Positions 7,211 to 14,731 of a stretch of 64,000 bases of DNA are shown one piece after another. Source of the stretch: Myxococcus guangdongensis (GTDB lineage: Bacteria > Myxococcota > Myxococcia > Myxococcales > Myxococcaceae). The DNA lies in the NCBI RefSeq assembly GCF_024198255.1, contig NZ_JAJVKW010000014.1:1-64000 (forward strand), in the 5' to 3' direction. The translations under genes were made by a program, and so were the position numbers. Position 1 is the stretch's first letter; each line of letters opens with the position of its first letter. The notes under the pieces were generated by a model. The model was given only the letters and a program-made list of their open reading frames with translations, had not been told where the DNA came from and ran no database searches.

Positions 7211-8044
7211 ATGAAGCTCTACGCCATCAGTGACTTGCACCTGCGTCACGCCGACAACAAGCAGGCCCTGCAGACCCTGCCCGCCTTCCCGGACGACTGG
7301 CTCATCGTCGCCGGGGACGTGGGCGAGACGCTGTCCGAGATGGACTTCATGCTGCGCACGCTGACGGCGCGCTTCCGCCAGGTCATCTGGGTGCCGGGCA
7401 ACCACGAGCTGTGGACCATGCCCTCCGAGCAGCCCTCCCTGCGCGGTGACGCGCGCTACCAACGGCTGGTGGCGCTGTGCCGTGGCCACGGCGCGCTCAC
7501 GCCGGAGGACCCCTACCCGCGCTGGCCCGGCGAGGGCCCCCACCGCGTCATCGTCCCCATGTTCCTCGGCTACGACTACTCGTTCCGCCCGGACCACGTG
7601 CCGGAGGACAAGGCGCTGGAGTGGGCGTTCGAGGACGACCTCTTGTGCACCGACGAGGTGCTCCTGCATCCGGACCCGTACCCCAGCCGCTCCGCGTGGT
7701 GCGCCGCGCGCGTGGAGTCCACCCGGGCCCGGCTCGACGCGCTGCCTCCGGGCTGCAGCACCATCCTCGTCAACCACTACCCGCTCCGACACGAGCACGT
7801 GCGGCTGCCGCGCATCCCGCGCTTCTCCATCTGGTGCGGCACCAAGCGCACCGAGGACTGGCACGCGCGCTACCGCGCGGAAGTCGTCGTGACGGGCCAC
7901 CTCCACATCCCGCTCACGCAGTGGCGCGACGGGGTGCGCTTCGAGGAGGTGTCGCTGGGCTACCCCATGCAGTGGAAGCACCGGGGCGGCATCGAGCGGT
8001 GCCTGCGCGAAATCCTCCCCGGGCCGGCCACCCGCCCGCTCTGA
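7211..8044 (+). CDS. Calcineurin-like metallophosphoesterase
   Basis: 277 residues. The five metal-binding blocks of the family are visible: SDLHLRH near the start (residues 7-13), AGDVGET (about 34), PGNHELW (about 63), VNHYP (about 190) and TGHLHIP (about 233). These hold two divalent metals that hydrolyse phosphoesters. The protein is cytoplasmic, with no signal peptide. The substrate cannot be read from the sequence; relatives act on cyclic nucleotides, nucleotides or phosphoproteins. A pair of hairpins follows it and separates it from the convergent protease gene. Confidence 0.9.
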   Translation: MKLYAISDLHLRHADNKQALQTLPAFPDDWLIVAGDVGETLSEMDFMLRTLTARFRQVIWVPGNHELWTMPSEQPSLRGDARYQRLVALCRGHGALTPEDPYPRWPGEGPHRVIVPMFLGYDYSFRPDHVPEDKALEWAFEDDLLCTDEVLLHPDPYPSRSAWCAARVESTRARLDALPPGCSTILVNHYPLRHEHVRLPRIPRFSIWCGTKRTEDWHARYRAEVVVTGHLHIPLTQWRDGVRFEEVSLGYPMQWKHRGGIERCLREILPGPATRPL

Positions 8045-8075
8045 AGACTCCGCGGCCCCGCTGGAAATGAATCAG

Positions 8076-8109
8076 CCCCGGACGTCCGTGAGGAAACGGA
8101 CGACCGGGG
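8076..8109. terminator. Bidirectional hairpin between phosphoesterase and protease genes
   Basis: CCCCGGACGTCCGT (8076-8089) pairs with ACGGACGACCGGGG (8096-8109) with one mismatch, around a GAGGAA loop. There is no T-run, as is common in high-GC genomes. It lies between convergent genes. Confidence 0.6.
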
Positions 8110-8118
8110 CCTTGGAGC

Positions 8119-8140
8119 GGCGCGGCGGTGAGGCCGCGCC
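8119..8140. terminator. Second hairpin between convergent genes
   Basis: GGCGCGGC (8119-8126) and GCCGCGCC (8133-8140) form a perfect 8-bp stem with a GGTGAG loop. It is just downstream of the protease stop and probably helps terminate its transcript. Confidence 0.5.
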
Positions 8141-8155
8141 GTCTACATCAGGTGA

Positions 8156-10378
8156 TTACTTGTGCGACGCGATGAACGCGATGCCCTGGTAGCCACCCTT
8201 CGCGCCGTAGATCTCGATGTAGTACTTGCCGGCCGGCACGTTGATGAGGTTGCACACCTCGGACTGGTGCTCCTTCACGCTGCGGCAGTCGTAGTCGAAC
8301 TTCGTCGGCGCCGAGCCCAGCTTCACGTAGATGTCCGGGTTGCCCTCGCCCTCGCCCGTCTGGATGTACAGGCTGTTGATGCCGGAGCCAGGCTTACGCT
8401 CCGGAACCTCGATGGTGTACACGTTCGAGGAGCCCGCCGCGCCGGAGAGGTTCTTCAGCGCGATGCCGGACTGCACGGGCACGTAGCCACCCTTCCAGGT
8501 CACCGTCAGCGTCACGCCCGAGAAGGTGCTGTAGGCGTTGAGCATGATGACCCAGCGGCCGTTGGCCGGCGTGGCGAACGCGCAGGACTCGGCGTTGCCA
8601 GCGCGGTACGGACGGCAGTCGTACAGGCTGGTGGTGGGGACGTTGTTGTAGCGAACGTACAGGTCCGCGTCGCCCGTGCCGCCGGCGATGGAGACGTTCA
8701 GGTCGTACGCGCCCTCGGGCAGGTTGAACTCGTAGTACTTCTTCTGGCCGCTGGTGGAGCCGATGCCGGTGATGGGCACGTCCTTCTGCACGGGGGTCGT
8801 GTCCACGATGATGGGCACGCCCACGCCCACGGCCTTCCAGGCGTTGGTCACCGAGGCGATCTCAGCCGCGGTGTAGCCGAGCTGCGCGGCGGCCTGCTCG
8901 GTGGCGATCTTCGCGTCGTCGAACGTCGCGTCCGCCTCGAGGATCTCGTTGTTGGCCTTGTAGAAGATCTGCCCGGCCTTCTCGATGCCGATGCCCGTCA
9001 CGACGGTGGTGGTCTTGCCCGTCGGGTGCGTGCCACCCTGCGACAGCAGGTAGAACGCCAGGTTGGAGATACCCGAGCTGTAGTGCACGTCCACGCTGTC
9101 GTCGTAGTCGTGGAAGTAGTCGAGCGAGTCCCCGTCCTGCGTGGGGTTCGCCATGTAGCGCAGGGCGTCGTTCGGGATGTTCGGCGTCCACACGTCGTCA
9201 CCGACCAGCCACGTGCGCGCGCTGACGACGTTGCCGTCGCCGTACCACTCGCACACCGCGCCGAAGATGTCGGAGAAGGACTCGTTCAGACCACCCGACT
9301 GGTCGTCGTAGATGAGGTCGGAGGAGTACTCCGTCACGGCGTGCGTCAGCTCGTGCGCCGTCACGTCCAGCGAGTTGGCCAGGTTGCTGGCGTTCACGCC
9401 GTCGCCATCGCCGTACACCATCTGGGTGCCGTTCCAGAAGGCGTTCACGTACGCGACGCGGTGGTGGACCGTGCTGACCAGCGTGGCGCCGGCGTCGTCG
9501 AACGAGTCACGACCGAACAGCTCGCTGTAGCAGTCGTACACCGTGCCCAGGTGGTCGTAGTTCGTGTTGACGACCGGGTCGGCGACCTCGGGCTGACCCT
9601 CGGTGCGAACGACCGCGCCGGGGAGCGTCGTGGTGTTGTTGCCGTTGTGCATCCGGCGGGCCAGGCCCTCCTTGATCTGCGGGTGGCGGGCAATCACGTC
9701 GCCGTTGGTCGCGTTGACCAGGACGACATCGCGCACCGGCGTCCCGTCGCGGCGCTCACCCGTCTGGATGAGCTTGTAGACGAGCACCAGCTCGTCGCCG
9801 TCACGGAAGTAGACCAGCTCGTGGCCTTCCTCGATCTTCAGGCCGTCGAACGTGGAGCGGTCCGCCTGGAGGGCGTCCTTCGCCACCGACACGTCCACGC
9901 TCGCCTTGGCCGCGGCCTTCAGGTCGCTGCGGGTGTTGGTGGACGCCGCGATGACCTTGCCACCGCGCGTGGTCAGGCGCAGCTGGCCGTACAGCACGGG
10001 GATGTTGTTGACCTTCACGCCGTAGATGACGTGGCCGTCACCCTGGCGGTCCGTGAACGTCTTCTTCAGGACCAGGTCCGCCGCGTTCAGGTTCAGCTGG
10101 GGCGCGATGAGCGCCGCCACCGGAGCCAGATCCGCCTGACCGAGGGCCTTGAAGCCCGCGGCCGCCTGCGGTGCGGGGCCGAGGTCGCCGGTGATGAACC
10201 TGGCGACACCGGAGGAATCCGTAGCAACAACCTTCTTCCCGGTCAGCTGCAGGGCCGCCGCGCTCTTCGTCGCGGTGTCCTGGGGCTTGGCCTCGGGAGC
10301 AGGGGTGGACTCGTTGCAACCAACGAGGAAGGACAGCGCCGCTACACCAAGAACACCGCGTACTCGCTGATTCACCAT
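8156..10378 (-). CDS. M4-family (thermolysin-like) metalloprotease lipoprotein with two C-terminal PPC-like domains
   Basis: 740 residues. The start is fixed by a strong AGGAGG a few bases upstream (10385-10390) and a lipoprotein signal with lipobox LVGC (Cys21). Residues about 40-240 form an FTP/PepSY-type inhibitory propeptide. The catalytic domain carries the zinc motif HELTH (342-346, the HEXXH box) and the third ligand in GGLNESFSD (Glu366). After the catalytic domain (to about 525) come two beta-rich repeats of about 100 residues, each with a YDCR and SxxC pattern (YDCRPYRAGNAESC and YDCRSVKEHQSEVC), resembling pre-peptidase C-terminal domains that are often trimmed during secretion. 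The role is extracellular proteolysis, fitting a predatory or scavenging life. No partner genes are adjacent. Confidence 0.95.
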   Translation of the reverse strand: MVNQRVRGVLGVAALSFLVGCNESTPAPEAKPQDTATKSAAALQLTGKKVVATDSSGVARFITGDLGPAPQAAAGFKALGQADLAPVAALIAPQLNLNAADLVLKKTFTDRQGDGHVIYGVKVNNIPVLYGQLRLTTRGGKVIAASTNTRSDLKAAAKASVDVSVAKDALQADRSTFDGLKIEEGHELVYFRDGDELVLVYKLIQTGERRDGTPVRDVVLVNATNGDVIARHPQIKEGLARRMHNGNNTTTLPGAVVRTEGQPEVADPVVNTNYDHLGTVYDCYSELFGRDSFDDAGATLVSTVHHRVAYVNAFWNGTQMVYGDGDGVNASNLANSLDVTAHELTHAVTEYSSDLIYDDQSGGLNESFSDIFGAVCEWYGDGNVVSARTWLVGDDVWTPNIPNDALRYMANPTQDGDSLDYFHDYDDSVDVHYSSGISNLAFYLLSQGGTHPTGKTTTVVTGIGIEKAGQIFYKANNEILEADATFDDAKIATEQAAAQLGYTAAEIASVTNAWKAVGVGVPIIVDTTPVQKDVPITGIGSTSGQKKYYEFNLPEGAYDLNVSIAGGTGDADLYVRYNNVPTTSLYDCRPYRAGNAESCAFATPANGRWVIMLNAYSTFSGVTLTVTWKGGYVPVQSGIALKNLSGAAGSSNVYTIEVPERKPGSGINSLYIQTGEGEGNPDIYVKLGSAPTKFDYDCRSVKEHQSEVCNLINVPAGKYYIEIYGAKGGYQGIAFIASHK

Positions 10379-10680
10379 GTAATCCTCCTAAACGGAAAGA
10401 TTAGGAAGCACAGTGTCACAGGATGGTTGTGTATTTCAAGGTTGCGCGATAATTTTAGTAAGTCACTTATTCTTAAATTCCGAGCTTGAGCCAAAAGCCC
10501 CAGCCATTTCGGGAACTTATTGGAGCCCTACCCACGGCTTTTCCGGAACCGTACGACGTAGTGGGTAACCCCGGTGTGAACAGAATTCCGGAAAAAGTCG
10601 TGGCCAAAGTGGCCCTCACGAGGTCCGCGCGCGGAGCGCATTTCTCGCGGCATTTCCTGGGAATTTAGGGAGAGGAAATC
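10379..10680. other. AT-richer intergenic region with a long inverted repeat
   Basis: No gene is seen. The first ~100 bp is unusually AT-rich for this window and must hold the protease promoter. CACGGCTTTTCCGGAA (10533-10548) pairs with TTCCGGAAAAAGTCGTG (10586-10602) almost perfectly across a ~37-nt loop. TACCCAC and GTGGGTA lie nearby as a second inverted pair. The region could be a terminator, a structured RNA or the remnant of a small element beside the tRNA pieces. Confidence 0.45.
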
Positions 10681-10710
10681 CAGCGTCCGAGTGGCGCGGC
10701 CATGGTTTTC

Positions 10711-10789
10711 AGGCTCGTGCTCTACCGCTGAGCTATCTCCCGATTGAAGTCGGGAGAGCTGGACTCGAACCAGCGACCCCAAGCACCCA
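10711..10789 (-). tRNA. tRNA-Pro(TGG)-like sequence with halves in permuted order
   Basis: On the minus strand the 3' half comes first. It has anticodon-stem strand GCTTG (10784-10780), variable GGGTC, T arm GCTGG-TTCGAGT-CCAGC (10774-10758), acceptor strand TCTCCCG and A73 (10750). After a CTTCAAT spacer comes the 5' half: CGGGAGA (10742-10736), TA, D arm GCTC-AGCGGTA-GAGC, A26 and CGAGC (10717-10713). Joined in the normal order these give a 7/7 acceptor stem, a 5/5 T stem, a 4/4 D stem and an anticodon stem with one G-U pair. The loop CT + TGGGT gives anticodon TGG. C1-G72, A73, G35 and G36 agree with bacterial proline identity. It may be a permuted gene or the inner halves of two lost tandem tRNAs. 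Confidence 0.45.
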
Positions 10790-10934
10790 AGTGCGTGTCG
10801 GGCCACACCGGACGGACGCCGGAAATCCTCACGGTGGACGCGGCCTTCGGGACGAAGCTGACAGCGCTCCTCGCACCGAGTCGCTTTGCGGAAGCGGACG
10901 GGTGCGCGAGGCTGCCGTCCTGGGAGGAAGGCAC

Positions 10935-11912
10935 ATGCGCGCACTTCAGCTGCAGCGACTGGACGGACCCGACGGGCTGGCGTTGGTGGAGCTTGCCGAG
11001 CCCGAGGCGCAGGACGCGGTGCTCATCGACGTGGTGGCGGCGGGGGTGAGCTTCCCCGACCTGCTCCTGACGAAGGGGCAGTACCAGTTGAAGCCGCCGC
11101 TGCCCTTCGTGCCGGGCGTGGAGGTCGCGGGCGTGGTGCGCTCGGCGCCCGAGGGCGCGTCGGTGAAGGCGGGGGAGCGGGTGATGGCCTTCAGCTTCGG
11201 GCTGGGAGGCTTCGCGGAGGTGGCGGCGATTCCCGCCGAGATGGTGTTCCGAATCCCTCAGCGCTGGAGCTTCGAGGCGGCCGCGGGCGTGGTGATGAAC
11301 TACCACACGGCGCACTTCGCGCTGCACCGCCGGGGCCGGCTGAAGGCGGGCGAGACGGTGGTGGTGCACGGCGCCGCGGGTGGCGTGGGCACGGCGTCCA
11401 TCCAGGTGGCGCGCGGTGCGGGCGCGCGCGTGGTGGCGGTGGTGAGCGACGAGCGCAAGGCGGAGGTGGCCCGCAAGGCGGGAGCGCACGAGGTGCTGCT
11501 GTCCTCGGGGCCCTGGCTCACGCAGCTCAAGGAGCTGACGGACGGCCTGGGCGCCAACGTGGTGCTGGACCCGGTGGGTGGGGACATCTTCGACAAGAGC
11601 CTCAAGGCGCTGGCGCCCGAGGGACGGCTGCTGGTGGTGGGCTTCGCCGCGGGCCGCATCCCCGAGGTGGCGGTGAACAAGCTGCTCCTGCGCAACATCG
11701 ACGTCGTGGGCGTGGCGTGGGGCGGCTTCCTGCTCCATGAGCCGTCGCTGACGCCCACCATCGCCAAGGACTTGGAGGCGATGGCGGACCAGGGCGTGCT
11801 CGAGCCCGTCGTCGGCCCCGTCTTCCCCCTGGAGCAGGGCGCGCAGGCGCTGCGCGAGTTGGATGCCCGGCGCGCGACCGGCAAGGTCGTCCTGCGCATG
11901 CGCGAAGGCTGA
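10935..11912 (+). CDS. Zinc-independent NADPH:quinone oxidoreductase-like MDR protein
   Basis: 325 residues from ATG 10935, with GGGAGGAAG just upstream. The N-terminal GroES-like domain contains GVSFPDLLLTKGQYQ and PFVPGVEVAGVV, and the Rossmann domain has the nucleotide motif VHGAAGGVGTASIQVA (about residues 143-158). The catalytic-zinc Cys/His ligands of alcohol dehydrogenases are absent, which points to the quinone oxidoreductase branch. It probably reduces quinones or enones with NADPH in the cytoplasm. Two hairpins follow the gene, so it is likely monocistronic. Confidence 0.92.
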   Translation: MRALQLQRLDGPDGLALVELAEPEAQDAVLIDVVAAGVSFPDLLLTKGQYQLKPPLPFVPGVEVAGVVRSAPEGASVKAGERVMAFSFGLGGFAEVAAIPAEMVFRIPQRWSFEAAAGVVMNYHTAHFALHRRGRLKAGETVVVHGAAGGVGTASIQVARGAGARVVAVVSDERKAEVARKAGAHEVLLSSGPWLTQLKELTDGLGANVVLDPVGGDIFDKSLKALAPEGRLLVVGFAAGRIPEVAVNKLLLRNIDVVGVAWGGFLLHEPSLTPTIAKDLEAMADQGVLEPVVGPVFPLEQGAQALRELDARRATGKVVLRMREG

Positions 11913-11926
11913 CATCGCCCCCGTGT

Positions 11927-11963
11927 CTCGGAGGGAGGCGGCGCGCTCCGGCCGCCCTCCGAG
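11927..11963 (+). terminator. Hairpin terminator after quinone oxidoreductase
   Basis: CTCGGAGGG (11927-11935) pairs perfectly with CCCTCCGAG (11955-11963), with further G/C pairing inside. It lies 15 bp after the stop. Confidence 0.6.
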
Positions 11964-11984
11964 CATGCGGGCCGCCGGGCCCTG

Positions 11985-12004
11985 ACGCCGCTTCGCTGCG
12001 GCGT
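11985..12004 (+). terminator. Second hairpin after quinone oxidoreductase
   Basis: ACGCCGC (11985-11991) and GCGGCGT (11998-12004) are separated by a TTCGCT loop. It is a stable stem upstream of the next small gene. Confidence 0.45.
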
Positions 12005-12047
12005 TCGTCCACCGTCCGCAGGTTTGGAGCCAGGAGGTGACGGCGCC

Positions 12048-12320
12048 ATGGCGGATGACTCCATCCTCGAACGACAGCACCAACGGGAGCGCGAGCAGGA
12101 GCGGCAACGGCTCCGCGAACAGGAGCAGCGGGACCTGGAGGTGGAGGCCCACCGGGGTCCCCGGCCACTGGAGGGTTACGCCGGCGGACACACCACCTGG
12201 GCCAGCGCCCAGGATGACGCGGAGGCCGCCGTCGTCCACGCGAACGACGCGGAGGAGTCGTGGGAGGCCAGCCAGCGCCAGGCACGCCTGGAGCCGGAGC
12301 CCGAGGACTCGCGCGACTGA
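12048..12320 (+). CDS. Small, highly charged protein of unknown function
   Basis: 90 residues from ATG 12048, preceded by an almost ideal ribosome site AGGAGGTGA (12032-12040). The first half is a long Glu/Arg/Gln helix with QREREQERQRLREQEQRDLE, likely a coiled coil or single alpha-helix. The second half has HTTWASAQDDAEAAVV, then HANDAEESWEASQRQ. There are no membrane or signal segments and no recognised family. The strong ribosome site argues that it is a real gene. Confidence 0.7.
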   Translation: MADDSILERQHQREREQERQRLREQEQRDLEVEAHRGPRPLEGYAGGHTTWASAQDDAEAAVVHANDAEESWEASQRQARLEPEPEDSRD

Positions 12321-12350
12321 CGCGGGGCCCGTGGCCCACGGATGAGCCAT

Positions 12351-12385
12351 GGGGTTACACGAGCAAGGGGGTTACACGGTACAGT
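12351..12385 (+). promoter_or_regulatory. Direct repeat / possible promoter just upstream of the 12393 gene
   Basis: GGGGTTACAC occurs at 12351 and 12368, a 17-bp period. A TTACAC (12355) with TACAGT (12380) could form a promoter with a 19-base spacer, which would put the transcript start almost at the ATG, giving a leaderless mRNA. The repeat could instead be a regulator site. Confidence 0.3.
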
Positions 12386-12392
12386 CGGGGCC

Positions 12393-12956
12393 ATGTCCGC
12401 CTCGCCTTTCCGTGCCGACCTCCGCGTGTTCGTCGAGCAGCGCTGGGTGGGGCTCGCGGACCTCCAGGGCCTGGAGCGGGAGTACCTCGACGAGGTCCTC
12501 CAGCAGCCCCGCGTGAGCTGCTGCAGCTTCGTGGGAGGCTTCTTCATCGACGTGGGCGGCGTGGCCTTCAGCGACGAGGACTCGGTCGACGAGTTCTGGA
12601 TGACGTGGAGCTGGTTCTTCGCGCTGGACACGCTGCTCGACGGCGCCGACGAGGCGCAGGCCGGCCCCTGGGAGGAGTCCGCCCTGAGGCTCTGGCGCCT
12701 GGGGGACGTGCTGGCCATGGAGGACCGGAGCGCGAGCGGCGCGCCCACCACCCCACGCGTGCAGGTGGCGCTGCATCCGTTCGCCCGGAGCCTGGCGCGA
12801 CAGGGGCTCGAGTTCCTCGCGCTGGGGGAGCGGCTGCTCGCGCAGTTCGACGCGCGCTCGCCTCCCGTCCCGGCGCCCGTGCGCCTGGAGTTCGAACGGG
12901 CCCTTCGCCTGCCCCGGGACATCGTGGAGCGCGTCGCCGCGAAATCCGGCGCGTGA
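12393..12956 (+). CDS. Hypothetical cytoplasmic protein
   Basis: 187 residues from ATG 12393. No ribosome site is visible. The sequence is helical and acidic, with Trp-rich stretches (DSVDEFWMTWSWFFALDTLL and GPWEESALRLWRLGD). There is no signal peptide and no known motif or family that I recognise. It lies 49 bp before the next gene on the same strand and could be co-transcribed with it. Direct GGGGTTACAC repeats lie immediately upstream. Confidence 0.7.
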   Translation: MSASPFRADLRVFVEQRWVGLADLQGLEREYLDEVLQQPRVSCCSFVGGFFIDVGGVAFSDEDSVDEFWMTWSWFFALDTLLDGADEAQAGPWEESALRLWRLGDVLAMEDRSASGAPTTPRVQVALHPFARSLARQGLEFLALGERLLAQFDARSPPVPAPVRLEFERALRLPRDIVERVAAKSGA

Positions 12957-13005
12957 GGACACACGGCGTCCGGCAAGCGGCCGTGGCGACGTTAGAGTCC
13001 ACCCC

Positions 13006-14187
13006 GTGCCCTCGCATCCTCCCGCCACCGTGCTTCCGCCGGACGAGGCTCGACGCTTCCTCGTCGCGCACCTCGGGCTCTCGCGTCCCTTCCCGCTTCA
13101 AGGCGCCCGGGGTGCCCGCGCGCTCCTGAAGTCCCTGCGCTGCATCCAATTGGACCCGCTGGACGTCATCGGCACCAACGCGGACCTGGTGGCGCTCGCG
13201 CGCGTGGACGGGCTGGCGCGCGGTGACGTGTACCGGCACCTGCTGCCGGGGCATGCCTTCGAGCACTTCGCCAAGGAGCGCTGCCTGCTGCCGACCAGCG
13301 CGTTCCCCTACTACCGCGAGCGCGCGGCCCAGGCTCCGTGGTGGCGACTGGAGGAGCGACTCAAGCGGGTGCCGGAGGCGGTGCTGCACGCGGTGCTCGA
13401 CGAGGTGACATCGCGCGGACGCTCCTCGTCACGCGAGCTGAAGGACCATGGCGCGGTGGTGCCCATCGACTGGAGTGGTTGGAAGGGCACCGCTCGCGCC
13501 ACGGCGATGGCGCTGGAAATCCTGTGGACGCGCTGCCAGGTGGTGGTGTGTGGCCGAGGCCCGGGCGGCAAGCTGTACGACGTCCCGCACCGCGCCCTGC
13601 CCCGGATGGCCGAGGCCCGGGTGAAGACGACGTTCGAACGCTGGGGGCTGACCGAGCGCGTGGAGGCCTCCGGCCTGCTCAGCCGCGCGAGCGGTCCGCA
13701 CTGGTCCACCCTGACGGAGGTGCGCACCTCCTCGCTCCCCGACACGTTGGTCGACGAGGGTGTGCTGGAGGCGGTCAGCATCCCCGGCTCGCCCCGGCGG
13801 TACCTGGCGCCCAGGGGCTTCCGGAAGCGGGAGCAGCCGGAGCCCGACGCGAGGATGCGCATCCTCGGACCCCTGGACCCGGTGCTGTGGGACCGCGAGC
13901 TGGTGCGCGTGGCGTTCGGCTTCGACTACACGTGGGAGGTCTACAAGCCCGCCGCGCAGCGCGAGTGGGGGTGGTACGTCTGTCCGCTGCTCCACCGGGG
14001 GAAGCTGGTGGGACGGCTGGAGGCGCGCGTGCGCGAGGGCGTGCTCCAGGTGGACAACCTGTGGCGGGAGAAGGGCGTGAAGCTGGACGATGCCGCGCTC
14101 GACGAGGCGCTCGCGCGTCATGCGGCCGCGTGCGGCGCCGACGTCGTGCGCAGGCCCCGGGCGCGCGTCACGGGTCGGGCCTCCTGA
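13006..14187 (+). CDS. Winged-helix DNA glycosylase-like protein (AZL/YcaQ, HTH_42 family)
   Basis: 393 residues, GTG start. It belongs by appearance to the HTH_42 (DUF1006) family that includes AlkZ and YcaQ, DNA glycosylases for crosslinks and bulky alkyl lesions. The key catalytic segment is visible as CIQLDPLDVI (about residues 45-54), a QxD motif as in the YcaQ branch. Family traits include FAKERCLLPTSAFPYYRER and the conserved C-terminal block GPLDPVLWDRELVRVAFGF, then DYTWEVY. It probably excises damaged bases in cytoplasmic DNA. Family members often accept substrates opened by other repair enzymes. The 3' end almost meets the convergent 14194 gene. Confidence 0.82.
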   Translation: MPSHPPATVLPPDEARRFLVAHLGLSRPFPLQGARGARALLKSLRCIQLDPLDVIGTNADLVALARVDGLARGDVYRHLLPGHAFEHFAKERCLLPTSAFPYYRERAAQAPWWRLEERLKRVPEAVLHAVLDEVTSRGRSSSRELKDHGAVVPIDWSGWKGTARATAMALEILWTRCQVVVCGRGPGGKLYDVPHRALPRMAEARVKTTFERWGLTERVEASGLLSRASGPHWSTLTEVRTSSLPDTLVDEGVLEAVSIPGSPRRYLAPRGFRKREQPEPDARMRILGPLDPVLWDRELVRVAFGFDYTWEVYKPAAQREWGWYVCPLLHRGKLVGRLEARVREGVLQVDNLWREKGVKLDDAALDEALARHAAACGADVVRRPRARVTGRAS

Positions 14188-14193
14188 GTCGAC

Positions 14194-14634
14194 TCAGGGC
14201 TGGGGCTTGGGCAGCTCGCGCTCCAGCGCGTCGGCGGCGCCGGCGTCCTTCTGGACCCCGAAGCGCTGGCGCGAGCACATGAGCAACTGGCCCGCGTAGA
14301 CGGTGTCCGAGAGGGCGCCCACGAAGTCACCGTGCTCGGCGAGCGTGCGTGCCCGCTCGTCCATCAGGTGGGCGAGGATGCGCGCCTGCTCGGCGTGCCC
14401 GAACAGCCGCACGACGGAGCGCGCGTCGAACAGCGTGAGGGTCTCCAGCTCCATGCCGAGCGTCGTCTGGCAGGCCTCGCTCAGGCTGCGCAGGCTGTCC
14501 TCCAACGAGAGGTTGGCGCGGACGCGGGCGAGGTCTGGAGCCAGTCGACCGAGCTCGCGCAGGGCTTGGAGCGCGTAGGCCTGACGCAGGATGGGCATGC
14601 GAGAGCCAAGTACAGCCTGAGACAGGGGAATCAT
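14194..14634 (-). CDS. Hypothetical helical protein
   Basis: 146 residues. The start ATG 14634 is preferred because GGGGGGAC lies at good spacing upstream; ATG 14598 is in frame. It is mostly amphipathic helix: LRQAYALQALRELGRLAPDL, then SLEDSLRSLSEACQTTLGME, then GHAEQARILAHLMDERARTL. The C terminus is disordered (VQKDAGAADALERELPKPQP). No signal, membrane segment or recognised family. It is convergent with the glycosylase gene and divergent from the membrane protein gene. Confidence 0.7.
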   Translation of the reverse strand: MIPLSQAVLGSRMPILRQAYALQALRELGRLAPDLARVRANLSLEDSLRSLSEACQTTLGMELETLTLFDARSVVRLFGHAEQARILAHLMDERARTLAEHGDFVGALSDTVYAGQLLMCSRQRFGVQKDAGAADALERELPKPQP

Positions 14635-14731
14635 CCAGTCCCCCCGGTGATTCCTTCGCGCCCGCCCGAGGCGCCGGGTCACACTCCGTGAACTGTACGG
14701 AGACCCCGGGAGGCTGCGAGACTCGCCGGCG

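Noticed and set aside
8156-10489. Long plus-strand frame opposite the M4 protease
   Set aside because: It is a shadow of the strong minus-strand gene. Its product is a Val/Arg/His-rich string without motifs.
10680-10790. tmRNA (ssrA), including two-piece permuted form
   Set aside because: A full D stem and a normal anticodon stem can be formed, and there is no tag-coding frame or Ala-type acceptor with a G-U pair. tmRNA lacks a proper D stem.
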